Shown one piece after another: positions 25,756-35,400 of a DNA stretch of 53,810 nt. The stretch is from positions 17,821-71,630 of the forward strand of contig NHHR02000009.1 of NCBI GenBank assembly GCA_002170885.2, given 5' to 3'. A program made the translations under genes and the position numbers. The notes under the pieces are model-generated. The model did no database searches, was not told the DNA's origin, and saw only the letters and a program-made list of their open reading frames with translations. This stretch comes from Rhizobiales bacterium TMED168 (GTDB lineage: Bacteria; Pseudomonadota; Alphaproteobacteria; MED-G09). The number at the start of each line of letters is the position of its first letter. Position 1 is the stretch's first letter.

Positions 25756-27152
25756 TTAAAATAAATTGTATCGTCCAAAAGTTCAGCTTCTGCAGCCTCT
25801 GCAGCTAATCTATCGGCTTCTCTTCGAGCTTGCTTTGTCTCAATTACTTTTACCCAACGTCTTGCATCGGCTTCCATATCCTCATAACCTGTAGATCTTT
25901 TAAAAGCAAAAAGAGCCGAGTTTTCAAATTTAATACCTTTTTTATTTCTTGTTATACCCAATAATAACCATGCCCTACCAGGATTTTCTAAATCACCTTT
26001 TTTAATAGCATATCGAATATTTTTTTCTGCATTTTTCCAATCTTCTTCTTGCATGTAAGTCTGACCCAGACGAAGAAATAAACTTCCATCCTCAGACATT
26101 TCAGCAGCTTTAGTTAGAGGTGGTATTGCTTTCTTCCATTCTCGGGCAGATAACCAGGCATTAGCAAGCTGTTCCCAATTTTTTTCTTCATCCTCTATTC
26201 TTTCTGCATTTAATTCTTTTTCAAGTATAATTGCAGCCTTATAAGGAACTTCATAGTATAAATAAAGTTGGGCTAGCCTTAGTAATTCACTATGTTTTTC
26301 TAACATATCCTTTGAATACATTATTTGCTGAATAGCAAAAGAGTCTTCTTCACGTTTCAGCTCAGCGTACAAAGCAGCAAGTTGTCTATAATAAGTCTTT
26401 TTATCTGGAAATCTATATACCATCGCTTCAAGTAGAGGAACAGACTCTTCATATCTATCATCGAATAAAAGAACGGATAAATAAATTTGATACCAATTTT
26501 CTCTGGGCTCAGCAGCTTGAAGAACAGCTATTTCAGCATGCGGTTCAGCTTTTCTATAGAATTGTTTCTCTTCAGGTGAGTCTTTTGGAGTTTCAGAAGC
26601 AAAATATAAGTAGATTTGAGCTAATAAAGCATGTGCAGATGGTCCAGGTGGATTACCTAATGCCTCGGCATTATCAAACCAATCCAATAATTCTTTTAAG
26701 CCTCTATCCCATTGATCAATAGCTAAATAAAGCTGAGCTATTCCAAATTGAAGATCTAATTGAGCTTGTGGCTCAAGAGCATTATATGAAAGGGATTGTT
26801 GTAAAAAATCCATTGATTTTGGATAATCTTCTTTTTCTGCATAAACATAACCTTTCAATCTATAAATAGTTGCTTTTTCAAAGTCAGATAACTCTTGAGT
26901 ACTAAGAAGTCTATCAAGAATTCTTAAAGATTCGTCAGATTTTTCATCTGCAAGAGCTTCTTGAGCTTTTATAAAATCAGTACCTACTTTTTTTGATAAG
27001 GTTTGAGTCCTTCTTGCCTTAGGGGGCTTCTTTCTTTCTTTTTTTTGAGCATAAACTTCACTGGAGGTTATTGCATCAAAAACAGTCGATACAGGAATAG
27101 CTAATGAGAAAATTAAAACAAAATATATGAATTTTCTAAAAGTTTTTTTCAT
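25752..27152 (-). CDS. Exported TPR protein of the TonB operon
   Basis: A protein of about 466 residues with a signal peptide (FIYFVLIFSLAIPVSTVFDA) and a mature part built from tetratricopeptide-like helices, for example ATIYRLKGYVYAEKEDYPKSM, FGIAQLYLAIDQWDRGLKEL and LFLRLGQTYMQEEDWKNAEKN. It is the terminal gene of the DUF3450-TtpC-ExbB-ExbD-TonB-TPR operon, the same position a TPR protein has in the TonB2 systems of Vibrio and Shewanella, where it supports TonB-dependent uptake. I use the ATG at 27152, which has AGG 4 nt upstream, rather than the ATG at 27164, which lies inside the tonB end. Confidence 0.83.
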   Translation of the reverse strand: MKKTFRKFIYFVLIFSLAIPVSTVFDAITSSEVYAQKKERKKPPKARRTQTLSKKVGTDFIKAQEALADEKSDESLRILDRLLSTQELSDFEKATIYRLKGYVYAEKEDYPKSMDFLQQSLSYNALEPQAQLDLQFGIAQLYLAIDQWDRGLKELLDWFDNAEALGNPPGPSAHALLAQIYLYFASETPKDSPEEKQFYRKAEPHAEIAVLQAAEPRENWYQIYLSVLLFDDRYEESVPLLEAMVYRFPDKKTYYRQLAALYAELKREEDSFAIQQIMYSKDMLEKHSELLRLAQLYLYYEVPYKAAIILEKELNAERIEDEEKNWEQLANAWLSAREWKKAIPPLTKAAEMSEDGSLFLRLGQTYMQEEDWKNAEKNIRYAIKKGDLENPGRAWLLLGITRNKKGIKFENSALFAFKRSTGYEDMEADARRWVKVIETKQARREADRLAAEAAEAELLDDTIYFN

Positions 27153-27153
27153 T

Positions 27154-27846
27154 TTACCTAGCATCCTCTAATTCATAAGTTATTAAATGTTGGACACCAG
27201 CTCTAGGAACGGCTTTACCACCTACTATTCTAGGCTTATATTTCCACTTAACTATCGTCCTCATAGCTGATCGATTAAAAATACCAGGAGGATCAGCGTC
27301 AATTACAATTGGATTTACAACCGCACCAGTTTCTGTAATTGTAAATTCTACTAAGACCCAACCTTCAATACCTCTTTGTGTTGCCCTCCTTGGATATTGC
27401 GGAGGAACTTTTACAATTGGAAGAACATCAGCGTCAGTTGAAGCTGAAAAAGCACCGAATTGTGGACCACCAAAGTCAGGAGTAGAAACACTTTCTGAAG
27501 ACATTTCTGGTCTTGGAGTTTCAGGAATATCCATTTCAGGTGGATCAGGTTCTTGCTCTTGTTCAGGACGATTTGGTTTTTTCTTCGCTGTTTGCGTTTC
27601 AGTATCTTGAAGCTGCCTTAAAAAACTTATATTGATACTAGCGCTTTCATCACCTAAATCAAATTCATTACTCGATACAAGTGCCTGCATTACTAAGAAT
27701 AAAAATACAGTAACAATAGCTGCAATTGGTATAGCAGAGGCCCTACTATCAATTTGACCAATGGATTCTTTCAAGGTTGTTTCACCAATCTTGATTTCAA
27801 GAATATTATTAATTTGTAATTTAATTTTTTCTATTAGTTCGTTCAA
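27154..27846 (-). CDS. tonB: TonB energy-transducing protein
   Basis: A 230-residue TonB. One N-terminal membrane helix is near residues 38-55 (IPIAAIVTVFLFLVMQAL). A Pro/Glu-rich periplasmic linker follows (PEQEQEPDPPEMDIPETPRP). The C-terminal TonB domain begins at about 145, with QYPRRATQRGIEGWVLVEFT and FNRSAMRTIVKWKYKPRIVGG. It carries proton-motive energy from the ExbB/ExbD complex to outer-membrane receptors. It lies 10 nt after exbD. The short linker resembles TonB2 rather than E. coli TonB1. Confidence 0.94.
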   Translation of the reverse strand: MNELIEKIKLQINNILEIKIGETTLKESIGQIDSRASAIPIAAIVTVFLFLVMQALVSSNEFDLGDESASINISFLRQLQDTETQTAKKKPNRPEQEQEPDPPEMDIPETPRPEMSSESVSTPDFGGPQFGAFSASTDADVLPIVKVPPQYPRRATQRGIEGWVLVEFTITETGAVVNPIVIDADPPGIFNRSAMRTIVKWKYKPRIVGGKAVPRAGVQHLITYELEDAR

Positions 27847-27856
27847 TTTAATTACC

Positions 27857-28255
27857 TTATTTCTCTGAAGCAGCTATTGAGTATTGTTCAACACCAGCTA
27901 ATCTAACAGCATCAATAACTTGAACCATAAGTCCAACTTCTGACTTCTCATCTGCTTGAATAACTGCACCGCCCTGAGGATTTTCTGCATGAAGTTTTTC
28001 TACATTTGCTTGCACAGCATCCATATCAACCATACGTCTGTTTATCCAAATTTCATTTTTGTCACTAATAGCTATTAAAATACCTACTCTATTTTGCTGT
28101 TGAGCAGTTTCAGAATCAGGCCTAGTAACATCAATACCAGACTCTTTAACAAAGGTAGCAGTTACAATAAAAAATATTAACATTATAAAAACAATATCGA
28201 GTAACGGTGTGATATTAATTTCACTCTCTTCTTCTACTCTTACTCTTCTTCTCAT
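27857..28255 (-). CDS. exbD: ExbD biopolymer transport protein
   Basis: A 132-residue ExbD/TolR protein. The single N-terminal helix contains INITPLLDIVFIMLIFFIV, with the proton-carrying Asp, followed by a periplasmic domain with VGILIAISDKNEIWINR and AVIQADEKSEVGLMVQVID. A short cytoplasmic leader, RRRVRVEEESE, precedes the helix. It works with the ExbB encoded immediately upstream to power TonB. The gaps of 23 and 10 nt around it indicate one operon. Confidence 0.95.
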   Translation of the reverse strand: MRRRVRVEEESEINITPLLDIVFIMLIFFIVTATFVKESGIDVTRPDSETAQQQNRVGILIAISDKNEIWINRRMVDMDAVQANVEKLHAENPQGGAVIQADEKSEVGLMVQVIDAVRLAGVEQYSIAASEK

Positions 28256-28278
28256 TATATTCTCCTTAATATTTTACC

Positions 28279-28824
28279 TTATGACAAAGATAATTCATCC
28301 TCTACATTTGAAATAGCTTTTCTTGTCTTAGATTCTATTTGAGCTATAAAAAATATTCCTGATAATGAGGTAACCATTCCTGCCATAGTAGGAAGTGTTG
28401 CTTTAGATATACCTGCAGCCATTGCTCTAGCATTTGATGAGCCAGTAATTGCCATTACGTCAAATACCTCGACCATGCCTGTGACAGTGCCTAAAAGACC
28501 CAACAAGGGTGCCGCTGCAACAAGAGTCTTGATATATATTAAACCTCTCTGGCTTGACTGCCTAACTTGACTTATAAGCCTTTCTCTAATTCTTCTGGCA
28601 TACCAAGAATCGTGGTCAGTTCTATTATTCCAAGCCTCAATAGTTGTGCTAGCAATACTTTTATGAGTAGTTGCAAAATGCCAATAACGTTCAATTATTA
28701 ATATCCACATAACAAAAGTTGCCAACATAAGTGCAAGAAGAACATCGCCACCCAGTTCTAGAAAATCTCTTATACTACTAAAAGCTAGATCTGGTCTTAT
28801 CAATTTTAAAAGAAAATCACCCAT
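28279..28824 (-). CDS. exbB: ExbB proton channel protein (MotA/TolQ/ExbB)
   Basis: A 181-residue MotA/TolQ/ExbB channel protein with three membrane helices. The first is DVLLALMLATFVMWILIIERYW. The conserved core is LVAAAPLLGLLGTVTGMVEVF and the last helix AGISKATLPTMAGMVTSLSGIFFIA. It forms the pentameric stator through which protons drive ExbD. It is shorter than the paralogous gene upstream, which has an added periplasmic region. Confidence 0.94.
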   Translation of the reverse strand: MGDFLLKLIRPDLAFSSIRDFLELGGDVLLALMLATFVMWILIIERYWHFATTHKSIASTTIEAWNNRTDHDSWYARRIRERLISQVRQSSQRGLIYIKTLVAAAPLLGLLGTVTGMVEVFDVMAITGSSNARAMAAGISKATLPTMAGMVTSLSGIFFIAQIESKTRKAISNVEDELSLS

Positions 28825-28853
28825 TTAAATCCTCGAATCAATAATTGATAATA

Positions 28854-30245
28854 TTACTTAGATTCTGCTCTTTCGGCAATTAGTCCAGCACTTTGTTCAT
28901 CAAGTATTTGCTGAATTGACCTACTTCTAGTTTGAGCTACAGAATGAAGTAAAACTAATGGAATAGCTGCTGTAAGACCTAAAACAGTTGTAACTAGTGC
29001 TTGAGAGATACCTCCAGCCATCAACTTAGGATCACCAGTACCAAACAATGTAATTGCTTGGAAGGTTACAATCATACCAGTGACTGTACCTAATAAACCT
29101 AATAATGGAGCAACAGAGGATAATAACTTAATGAAATTAATGCCTCTTTCAAGCGATGGTAGCTCTTTTAAAATTGCATCATCAAGTTTCAATTCTAATG
29201 TTTCAACATCAGCTGATTTATTCGAATGATATGCCCCAAGAACTCTTCCTAATGGATTAGAATCATTTGGATTATCTACATCCTTAGCTTGGGCATTTAC
29301 AGCTCTAGCGGTTATAGTTAATCTAAATATTCTCTCAATGGATAAAACTAAACCAACAGCAAGCAATCCTAAAATTATATAACCTACAACTCCACCTTGT
29401 CCAATTCTTTCACTTAAACCAGGAGTTTGAATTAAAAGGCTCAAAATTGCGCCACGCGATGGGTCAATTGCACCTTTAACAATATCACCTTTGTCTCCAT
29501 CAACAATGTTATCACCTAAATCCAAAAATCTAGCCTGTGGTTGACGACCTAAAACTCTATATCTCTCATCATCAGGTAAATAACCTAAAAAATTACCTCT
29601 TTTATCAAAAGCTGTCCAAGGACCTACACGAATAACTTCCTCTTCAGAAAAATTACCATCAGTATCAACAATTGTACCGGTAAAGTGTTTAACCTCACCC
29701 TGAGCATTCATTTCTTCAAGAAGATGATACCAAAGCATTTCAAGCTCTTCATTTGAAGGAAGAGCTTTTGATTTAGCTAAATCTGTAAGAGTTGTTGAAC
29801 GCCCCTGCAATTCTCCACTAATAATGGACTCTTTAATTTGAGCACCCATTTCACTTGCAGTGCCTCTAACAACACCGAAAAGTTCTCCAAAAGCTCCTAA
29901 TCTCTCTGCTTTAAGATCCTCAAGTTCACTAAGTTTAACATCATTTTCATCAAAAGTTTTTTCAAGACGTACAGCTCTATCTTCCTGAATTTTTAGATTG
30001 GCCAAAGTTTCTTGAAGGACTGCATCCTGTGTACTTTTTTCAGCCATAAATTTAGCAATTCTTGCTCTATTTTCTTCGCTATCATAAAGCGCCTCTTCTT
30101 GAACCTTTAACAATAGTTCATTCAATGAGCTAATTTCTTTTGGAACCTCATCTTCATCTTTACCTAATACTGGTAATGCAGATAAAGAAAAAATAGTCAA
30201 AAATACAACACCCAATAAACTAAATTTTTTAATAATTTTTGTCAT
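28854..30245 (-). CDS. TtpC-like MotA/TolQ/ExbB protein with N-terminal periplasmic extension
   Basis: A 463-residue protein. A signal peptide (SLLGVVFLTIFSLSALPVLG) is followed by a coiled-coil-rich region to about residue 150 (SELEDLKAERLGAFGELF), a domain of about 120 residues, then a MotA/TolQ/ExbB channel module from about 280. Its motifs are VVGYIILGLLAVGLVLSIER and SSVAPLLGLLGTVTGMIVTFQAI, and GGISQALVTTVLGLTAAIP closes it. This architecture is that of TtpC, the third inner-membrane component required by the Vibrio TonB2 system. It lies 29 nt before exbB and 10 nt after DUF3450. Confidence 0.92.
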   Translation of the reverse strand: MTKIIKKFSLLGVVFLTIFSLSALPVLGKDEDEVPKEISSLNELLLKVQEEALYDSEENRARIAKFMAEKSTQDAVLQETLANLKIQEDRAVRLEKTFDENDVKLSELEDLKAERLGAFGELFGVVRGTASEMGAQIKESIISGELQGRSTTLTDLAKSKALPSNEELEMLWYHLLEEMNAQGEVKHFTGTIVDTDGNFSEEEVIRVGPWTAFDKRGNFLGYLPDDERYRVLGRQPQARFLDLGDNIVDGDKGDIVKGAIDPSRGAILSLLIQTPGLSERIGQGGVVGYIILGLLAVGLVLSIERIFRLTITARAVNAQAKDVDNPNDSNPLGRVLGAYHSNKSADVETLELKLDDAILKELPSLERGINFIKLLSSVAPLLGLLGTVTGMIVTFQAITLFGTGDPKLMAGGISQALVTTVLGLTAAIPLVLLHSVAQTRSRSIQQILDEQSAGLIAERAESK

Positions 30246-30255
30246 TTTTTTTCCC

Positions 30256-31059
30256 TTATTCTGATGTTATTTCTAGAGGTACAACCATAAGATCTGGTGC
30301 AGCCTGCTCATTTGCAATACGAATACCCATTTGGATTGGTGTTCTATAAGAACCTCCGAGTTTTTTCCACCCATTATTTTTTCTACTCCAAACAGCAGCC
30401 TCATCACCATCTAAGGTTTGATATATATAAGAATTACGACCTATTCTTAAAAAATTAACTGTTCTGTCATCATCTGGACTTACTTTTCCAGTGTAAGCTT
30501 CAATAGTTCTTCCATATTCATTTTCAATTTCATAAGCTTCAGAAATTTTACGATATTTCTCAGCAGGTGATGCTTCTGGATTATTCATCAAATTTCTTAA
30601 TCCTGATATTCTTTGCCTTCTTTCATTTATTAAGAAAGGAACGTCAAGTTCAACAAAATTATCTAATGCATCAATCATTTTAAACATTAATGGCATTACT
30701 GAACGAGTTAAACTACTTATACTCGCAATATCTTTTTCAATTCTAATCATTTTTCTTTCTTGCCTATCGATTAGAATTTCTAACTGATCATTATACTGAG
30801 TAAGATCTTTTAATTGTTGATAGTTTTGTCTGAACTCTTGAACGATCTCATTAGTTGCATCGTCAATTACATCAATTTCACCTTGAGCTGCCTTACCGTT
30901 AATATTTGATTGGGTTAAAAGAGATTTTACTGGATCCATTTGTCTAGTTGGATCGATCTCTTTTTGAGCATTCACAGAAAAAGTTAGAGCTGATACCATA
31001 AATGGAATTGATAAAACCTTTAACATCAAGTTTTTTTTAAAATGAAAATTTAAAATCAT
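30256..31059 (-). CDS. DUF3450 family exported coiled-coil protein
   Basis: A protein of about 267 residues. A signal peptide (MLKVLSIPFMVSALTFSVNA) precedes the mature sequence QKEIDPTRQMDP. The middle (VQEFRQNYQQLKDLTQYN, IDRQERKMIRIEKDIAS) is coiled coil. The C-terminal domain contains VNFLRIGRNSYIYQTLDGDEAAVWSR, the DUF3450 signature. In Vibrio/Shewanella-type TonB2 loci this protein stands directly upstream of ttpC, as here. I use the ATG at 31059, preceded by GAGAGGAA, since the 21 extra codons of the longer frame lack a ribosome site. Confidence 0.88.
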   Translation of the reverse strand: MILNFHFKKNLMLKVLSIPFMVSALTFSVNAQKEIDPTRQMDPVKSLLTQSNINGKAAQGEIDVIDDATNEIVQEFRQNYQQLKDLTQYNDQLEILIDRQERKMIRIEKDIASISSLTRSVMPLMFKMIDALDNFVELDVPFLINERRQRISGLRNLMNNPEASPAEKYRKISEAYEIENEYGRTIEAYTGKVSPDDDRTVNFLRIGRNSYIYQTLDGDEAAVWSRKNNGWKKLGGSYRTPIQMGIRIANEQAAPDLMVVPLEITSE

Positions 31060-31084
31060 TTTGTTCCTCTCTTTAATTATGTAA

Positions 31085-31123
31085 TTTGATAAATAGCTTA
31101 CAAAAACTAAAAAAATTATCAAA
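31085..31123. repeat. Inverted repeat TTTGATAA...TTATCAAA upstream of the TonB operon
   Basis: TTTGATAA (31085-31092) and TTATCAAA (31116-31123) are perfect inverted copies separated by 23 nt, about 26 nt upstream of the DUF3450 start. They could be operator half-sites for an iron or nutrient regulator of the TonB operon. In such AT-rich DNA an 8-bp match can also occur by chance. No confident promoter was found for this operon; a TATAAT is present on the minus strand at 31182-31187 but with no recognisable -35. Confidence 0.28.
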
Positions 31124-31310
31124 TTAAAATTAATTTAAATTTATTATTATTCCCCTTTTGCTCTTTAGATTTAATAATAGAATTATATAAAAATAATAGC
31201 AGAAAAAACTATTAGCAGTCATATGTCCTATAATAAACCCCAAAATTATTTTTTTTTAAATATTTTTTTTTATAGGAATTAAAAAAAAAAATTAAATTCT
31301 TTAAAACTCC

Positions 31311-31339
31311 TTGAAAAACAATATTAATAAATGTATAAC
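31311..31339 (+). promoter_or_regulatory. Predicted promoter of the RND efflux operon
   Basis: TTGAAA (31311-31316) and TATAAC (31334-31339) are separated by 17 nt, five of six consensus bases each. Transcription would start near 31346, leaving a leader of about 75 nt before the periplasmic adaptor gene. The rest of this 360-bp divergent region is poly-A/poly-T-rich and holds no further gene that I can see. Confidence 0.6.
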
Positions 31340-31345
31340 CTGCAT

Positions 31346-31369
31346 AAAAATGACGCCAACGTCATTTTT
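31346..31369. promoter_or_regulatory. Perfect inverted repeat at the efflux-operon start site
   Basis: AAAAATGACG and CGTCATTTTT form a perfect 10-bp inverted repeat with a CCAA centre, followed by more T. It begins exactly where transcription from the predicted promoter should start. It lies between divergent genes, so a terminator role is unlikely for any known transcript. It is more likely an operator (for example for a TetR-type repressor of an efflux pump) or a leader hairpin. Confidence 0.55.
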
Positions 31370-31419
31370 TTATTTATTTATTTTATTAATATTATTATTT
31401 AAAAAAATTTTAGAGAATC

Positions 31420-32490
31420 ATGAACAAAACAACTAAAACAGCGATATTAGTTTTATCATTTCTTATCCTATGGATGCTATCTGGATTTTTTCAAAATAAT
31501 AATAATTTAAATGATACTAGCTCTTTAAATTTAGATAACGAAAAAAAAATTATTAAAGTTAAAGCAAGAAATATTAAATCCAAACTAAGACAATCAAATG
31601 TCCTAATTCAAGGAAGAACTGAGTCTAATAGAAATGTTTTAGTTGCTTCAGAAACTAATGGAATAATCAAAGAAATTTTAGTTAAAAAAGGTGAATTTGT
31701 AAAAAAAGACCAAGTGCTATGTATACTCTCTGTTGACTCAAGAAAAGCCAAATTAGATGAAGCAAAAGCATTAATGTTGCAAAAAAAGCTTGAGTGGGAT
31801 GCTTCAAAAGTATTAGTTGAAAAAGGATATAGATCTCAAACAAAAGCCGCTGGATCCAAAGCAGCTTTTGATGCCTCAAAGGCAATGGTGGTGCAAATGG
31901 AGGAGGAGTTAGAAAATACAAAAATAAGATCTCCTTTTGATGGTTTCTTTAATGATAATTTAGCAGAGATAGGTGACTTTTTATCAATTGGAAAGCCATG
32001 CGGGCAAGTGATTGATTATGATCCAATACTCGTTATTGGTCAGGTTTCTGAGCAGGAAATAAAAAAAATTACACCAGGTATTAATGGGTTCGCAATTTTA
32101 TCTACAGGGGAGAGGTTAGAAGGAATAATAAGTTATGTTTCAAAAACAGCTGATGTAAAAACTAGAACTTTTCGTATTGAGTTAGAAATAAATAATTCAA
32201 GTTTTCAAGTAAAAGATGGAATTACAGCTGAGCTATTTATTCCTACAAAAAAAGTTCAGGCTCATTTAATTCCTCCATCATCATTAACTCTAGACTCTGA
32301 AGGAAAGATAGGAGTTAGACATATTAACACTAAAAATAAAGTTATTTTCTCGGGTGTAGATATTATTGGAGATGAGCAAGAATTGGTTTGGGTAACTGGG
32401 CTTCCAGAAATTTTAACACTCATTACAATAGGACAGGAGTTTGTTCTTGAGGGTCAAACTGTTGATTATAGCCTTGAGGTTATAAATTGA
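31420..32490 (+). CDS. RND efflux periplasmic adaptor (membrane fusion protein, HlyD/AcrA type)
   Basis: A 356-residue adaptor. It has one N-terminal hydrophobic segment (TAILVLSFLILWMLSGFF), then a biotinyl/lipoyl half (VASETNGIIKEILVKKGEFVKKDQVL), an alpha-helical hairpin (KLDEAKALMLQKKLEWDASKV), the second lipoyl half ENTKIRSPFDGFFND, and beta-barrel domains. It links the inner-membrane RND pump to an outer-membrane channel; no TolC-like gene is in the window. Its TGA overlaps the TTG start of the permease as TTGA, showing coupled translation. Confidence 0.91.
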   Translation: MNKTTKTAILVLSFLILWMLSGFFQNNNNLNDTSSLNLDNEKKIIKVKARNIKSKLRQSNVLIQGRTESNRNVLVASETNGIIKEILVKKGEFVKKDQVLCILSVDSRKAKLDEAKALMLQKKLEWDASKVLVEKGYRSQTKAAGSKAAFDASKAMVVQMEEELENTKIRSPFDGFFNDNLAEIGDFLSIGKPCGQVIDYDPILVIGQVSEQEIKKITPGINGFAILSTGERLEGIISYVSKTADVKTRTFRIELEINNSSFQVKDGITAELFIPTKKVQAHLIPPSSLTLDSEGKIGVRHINTKNKVIFSGVDIIGDEQELVWVTGLPEILTLITIGQEFVLEGQTVDYSLEVIN

Positions 32491-35400
32491 TTAATATTAT
32501 TGATTATATAATGCAAGCTAGAAGAACAATAGTATTCCTAATGATAATTATTATATCAATAGGATTATTAACATATGTCAATATCGCTAAAGATGCAGAA
32601 CCAGATATAGATATTCCATTTATTTACGTTGTAGTTCCTCATCAAGGTATTTCTCCAGAAGACTCAGAACGATTAATAGTAAAACCTCTTGAGAATCAAT
32701 TAAAAACTATTGAGGGAATAGAAGAAATGAATGGATCTGCTTCTAATGGTTTTGGATCTGTTTTATTAGAATTTGATATCCAGTTTGATAAAGATAAAGC
32801 TCTTGGTGATGTGAGAGAAAAAGTTGATATGGTAAAATCAAAACTTCCTACAGACGCTGAAGAGCCAATGGTTTTAGAATTTAATATGGCAGAACTTCCT
32901 ACAATAGTTGTTTCATTATCAGGAGATATTCCTGACAGAACTTTATTTTATCATGCAAAAAAGCTTCAAACACAAATTGAGTCTATACCTGGTATCCTTG
33001 AAGCTCCAATAACAGGCGATAGAGAAGATTTAATGGAAATCTTAGTCAGTCCTTCAAAGCTTGAAAACTATAATATTTCATTGATGGACTTAATTAGATC
33101 TATAACTGGTAATAACCGTCTTGTTGCTGCTGGATCTATCGATAAAGGCCAAGGTAAGTTTTCTATCAAAGTACCTGCAGTATATGAGAGTGCTCAAGAT
33201 GTGTATAATCTTGTTATTTTTTCATCCGGCGATGGTGCTGTAACATTGGGTGATGTTGCAGAAATTAGAAAAACTTATAAAGATACAGAGTCATATGCAA
33301 GAGTAAATGGAAAACCAGCTGTTGCACTCCAGGTCAAAAAAAGGATCGGAGAAAACGTCCTTAATATTAATAAAAAAGTTAGGTATGAAGCAGAAAAATA
33401 TATAGAAAATTTATCTGAAAATATTGAAATTAATTTTACCAGTGATAATTCTGATTATATTTTGGAAATGCTTAAATCATTACAAGCCGCTGTAACTAAC
33501 GCAATAATCTCAGTAATGATTTTAGTTATCGGAGCTTTAGGAATTCGTTCGGCTTTAATGGTAGGTATCTCTATTCCAACATCTTTTCTTATGGCAATTA
33601 CACTTTTGGCTTTATCAGGTGGGTATATTAATATGATGGTCATGTTTGGCCTATTAGTATCGGTTGGTCTTTTGGTTGATGGATCAATCGTTATGGTAGA
33701 ATATGCCGATAGAAAAATGGCTGAAGGATTTAACAGACTAGAAGCATACACTCAATCCTATAAAAGAATGATTTGGCCAATTATTTCTTCTACAGCAACA
33801 ACATTAGCTGCATTTCTGCCTCTTATATTGTGGCCAGGAGTATCAGGTCAGTTTATGAAATGGATGCCATTTATGGTAAGTTTAGTCTTAATTTCATCTT
33901 TATTTTCAGCTCTTATATTTATTCCGGTAATGGGATCAATTTTTGGAAAAACAGAAAAAAATAACACTGTAAGATCTGAAAAATTTAATATATTAGAGTT
34001 ATCTGGTTTTACTAAAATTTATATAAATATTTTAGAAAAATTTATTAAAAATCCTATTTTAACTATTTTTAGTTCAATAATCATCGTGATTGTTCTCTTT
34101 AATTTATATGTAAATTTCAATGCTGGTACTCGTTTTTCAGTTGAAGGTGATACCAACCAAATGACTGTTCACACAATTGCTAGAGGAAATTTATCACCAA
34201 GTCAAAAACTTGAAATTGCTTTAGATGTTGAAAATTTAGTCAGAAAAATTGAGGGAATAAAAACTACCTCAACTATTATAGGCGGAGCATCTGCAGAACA
34301 AATGATTATGAGTGATAGTGAAAGCAGAAGTGATGAAATTGCTACAATGATGATTGAACTTAAACCAGTCAAAGAGAGAGAGCATGCAGATAATATTAGA
34401 CAGCAAATCTTAAAAAAAACATCCTTGCTTCCGGGGGTAATTGTTGAAGCATATAAAATTGAGAGAAAACCCGAGTCTGGAAAAGACATTCAAATAGAAT
34501 TAACTTCATCAAATAATATTGAATTAACAAAAGTAACAAATTCAATTAGCGAGAAATTAAAGTCCATGAATGGTATTATGGAGGTAGATGATACAAGGTC
34601 ACTGCCAGGTATCGAGTGGGTAATTAATGTTGATAGAGAACTAGCAGGAAAGTATGGTGTCGATGTATCCATAATAGGTTCGATAGTTCAATTGGTGACG
34701 AACGGTATTTTGGTCGATAAGTATCGTCCAGATGACTCTGAAGATGAAGTAGATATAAGAGTGAGATTTCCAAGAGATTTCAGGCAGCTTGAACAATTTG
34801 ATCAGCTTAGAATACCCACACCTGACGGAGCAATTCCATTATCAAACTTTGTAAAAAGAATTCCTCAGCAAAAAGTTACCTCAATTGAAAGGTCAAATGG
34901 AACACGTATTTTGAAGATAAGAGCAAATACTATGATTGATCCTATTACGGGGAAAAAAATTCTTCCATTTGATAAAAATGTTGAAATTAGTAACTGGATC
35001 ATTGATCAAAATTTTTCTAATGAAGTTAATATTAAATTCGCAGGAACTAATGAAGATGGCGAGGAGTCGGCTGCTTTTCTTGGAAGAGCGATGTTAGGTG
35101 CACTATTTCTTATGTTTATCATTTTATTAACGCAATTTAATAGTTTTTATCAAGCGTCTATTACACTCTCAACAGTTGTGCTTTCAACGGTAGGGGCGTT
35201 AACAGGTCTATTGATAACTGGACAAGTTTTCTCAGTTATAATGAGCGGTCTTGGAATAGTGTCTTTGGCAGGTATTATAGTAAATAATTCTATAGTTTTA
35301 ATAGATACTTTCAATAGATTAAAGTTAGATACAATAGATTTGAATGAGGCAATACTTCGCTCAGCAGCCCAAAGATTGAGGCCAATACTATTAACAACTG

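Noticed and set aside
31346..31369. Rho-independent terminator
   Set aside because: The hairpin with T-run looks like one, but it lies between divergent genes at a predicted transcription start, so no transcript would end there.
33455..33751. Minus-strand frame of 98 codons inside the RND permease
   Set aside because: Antisense shadow of strongly conserved permease sequence.
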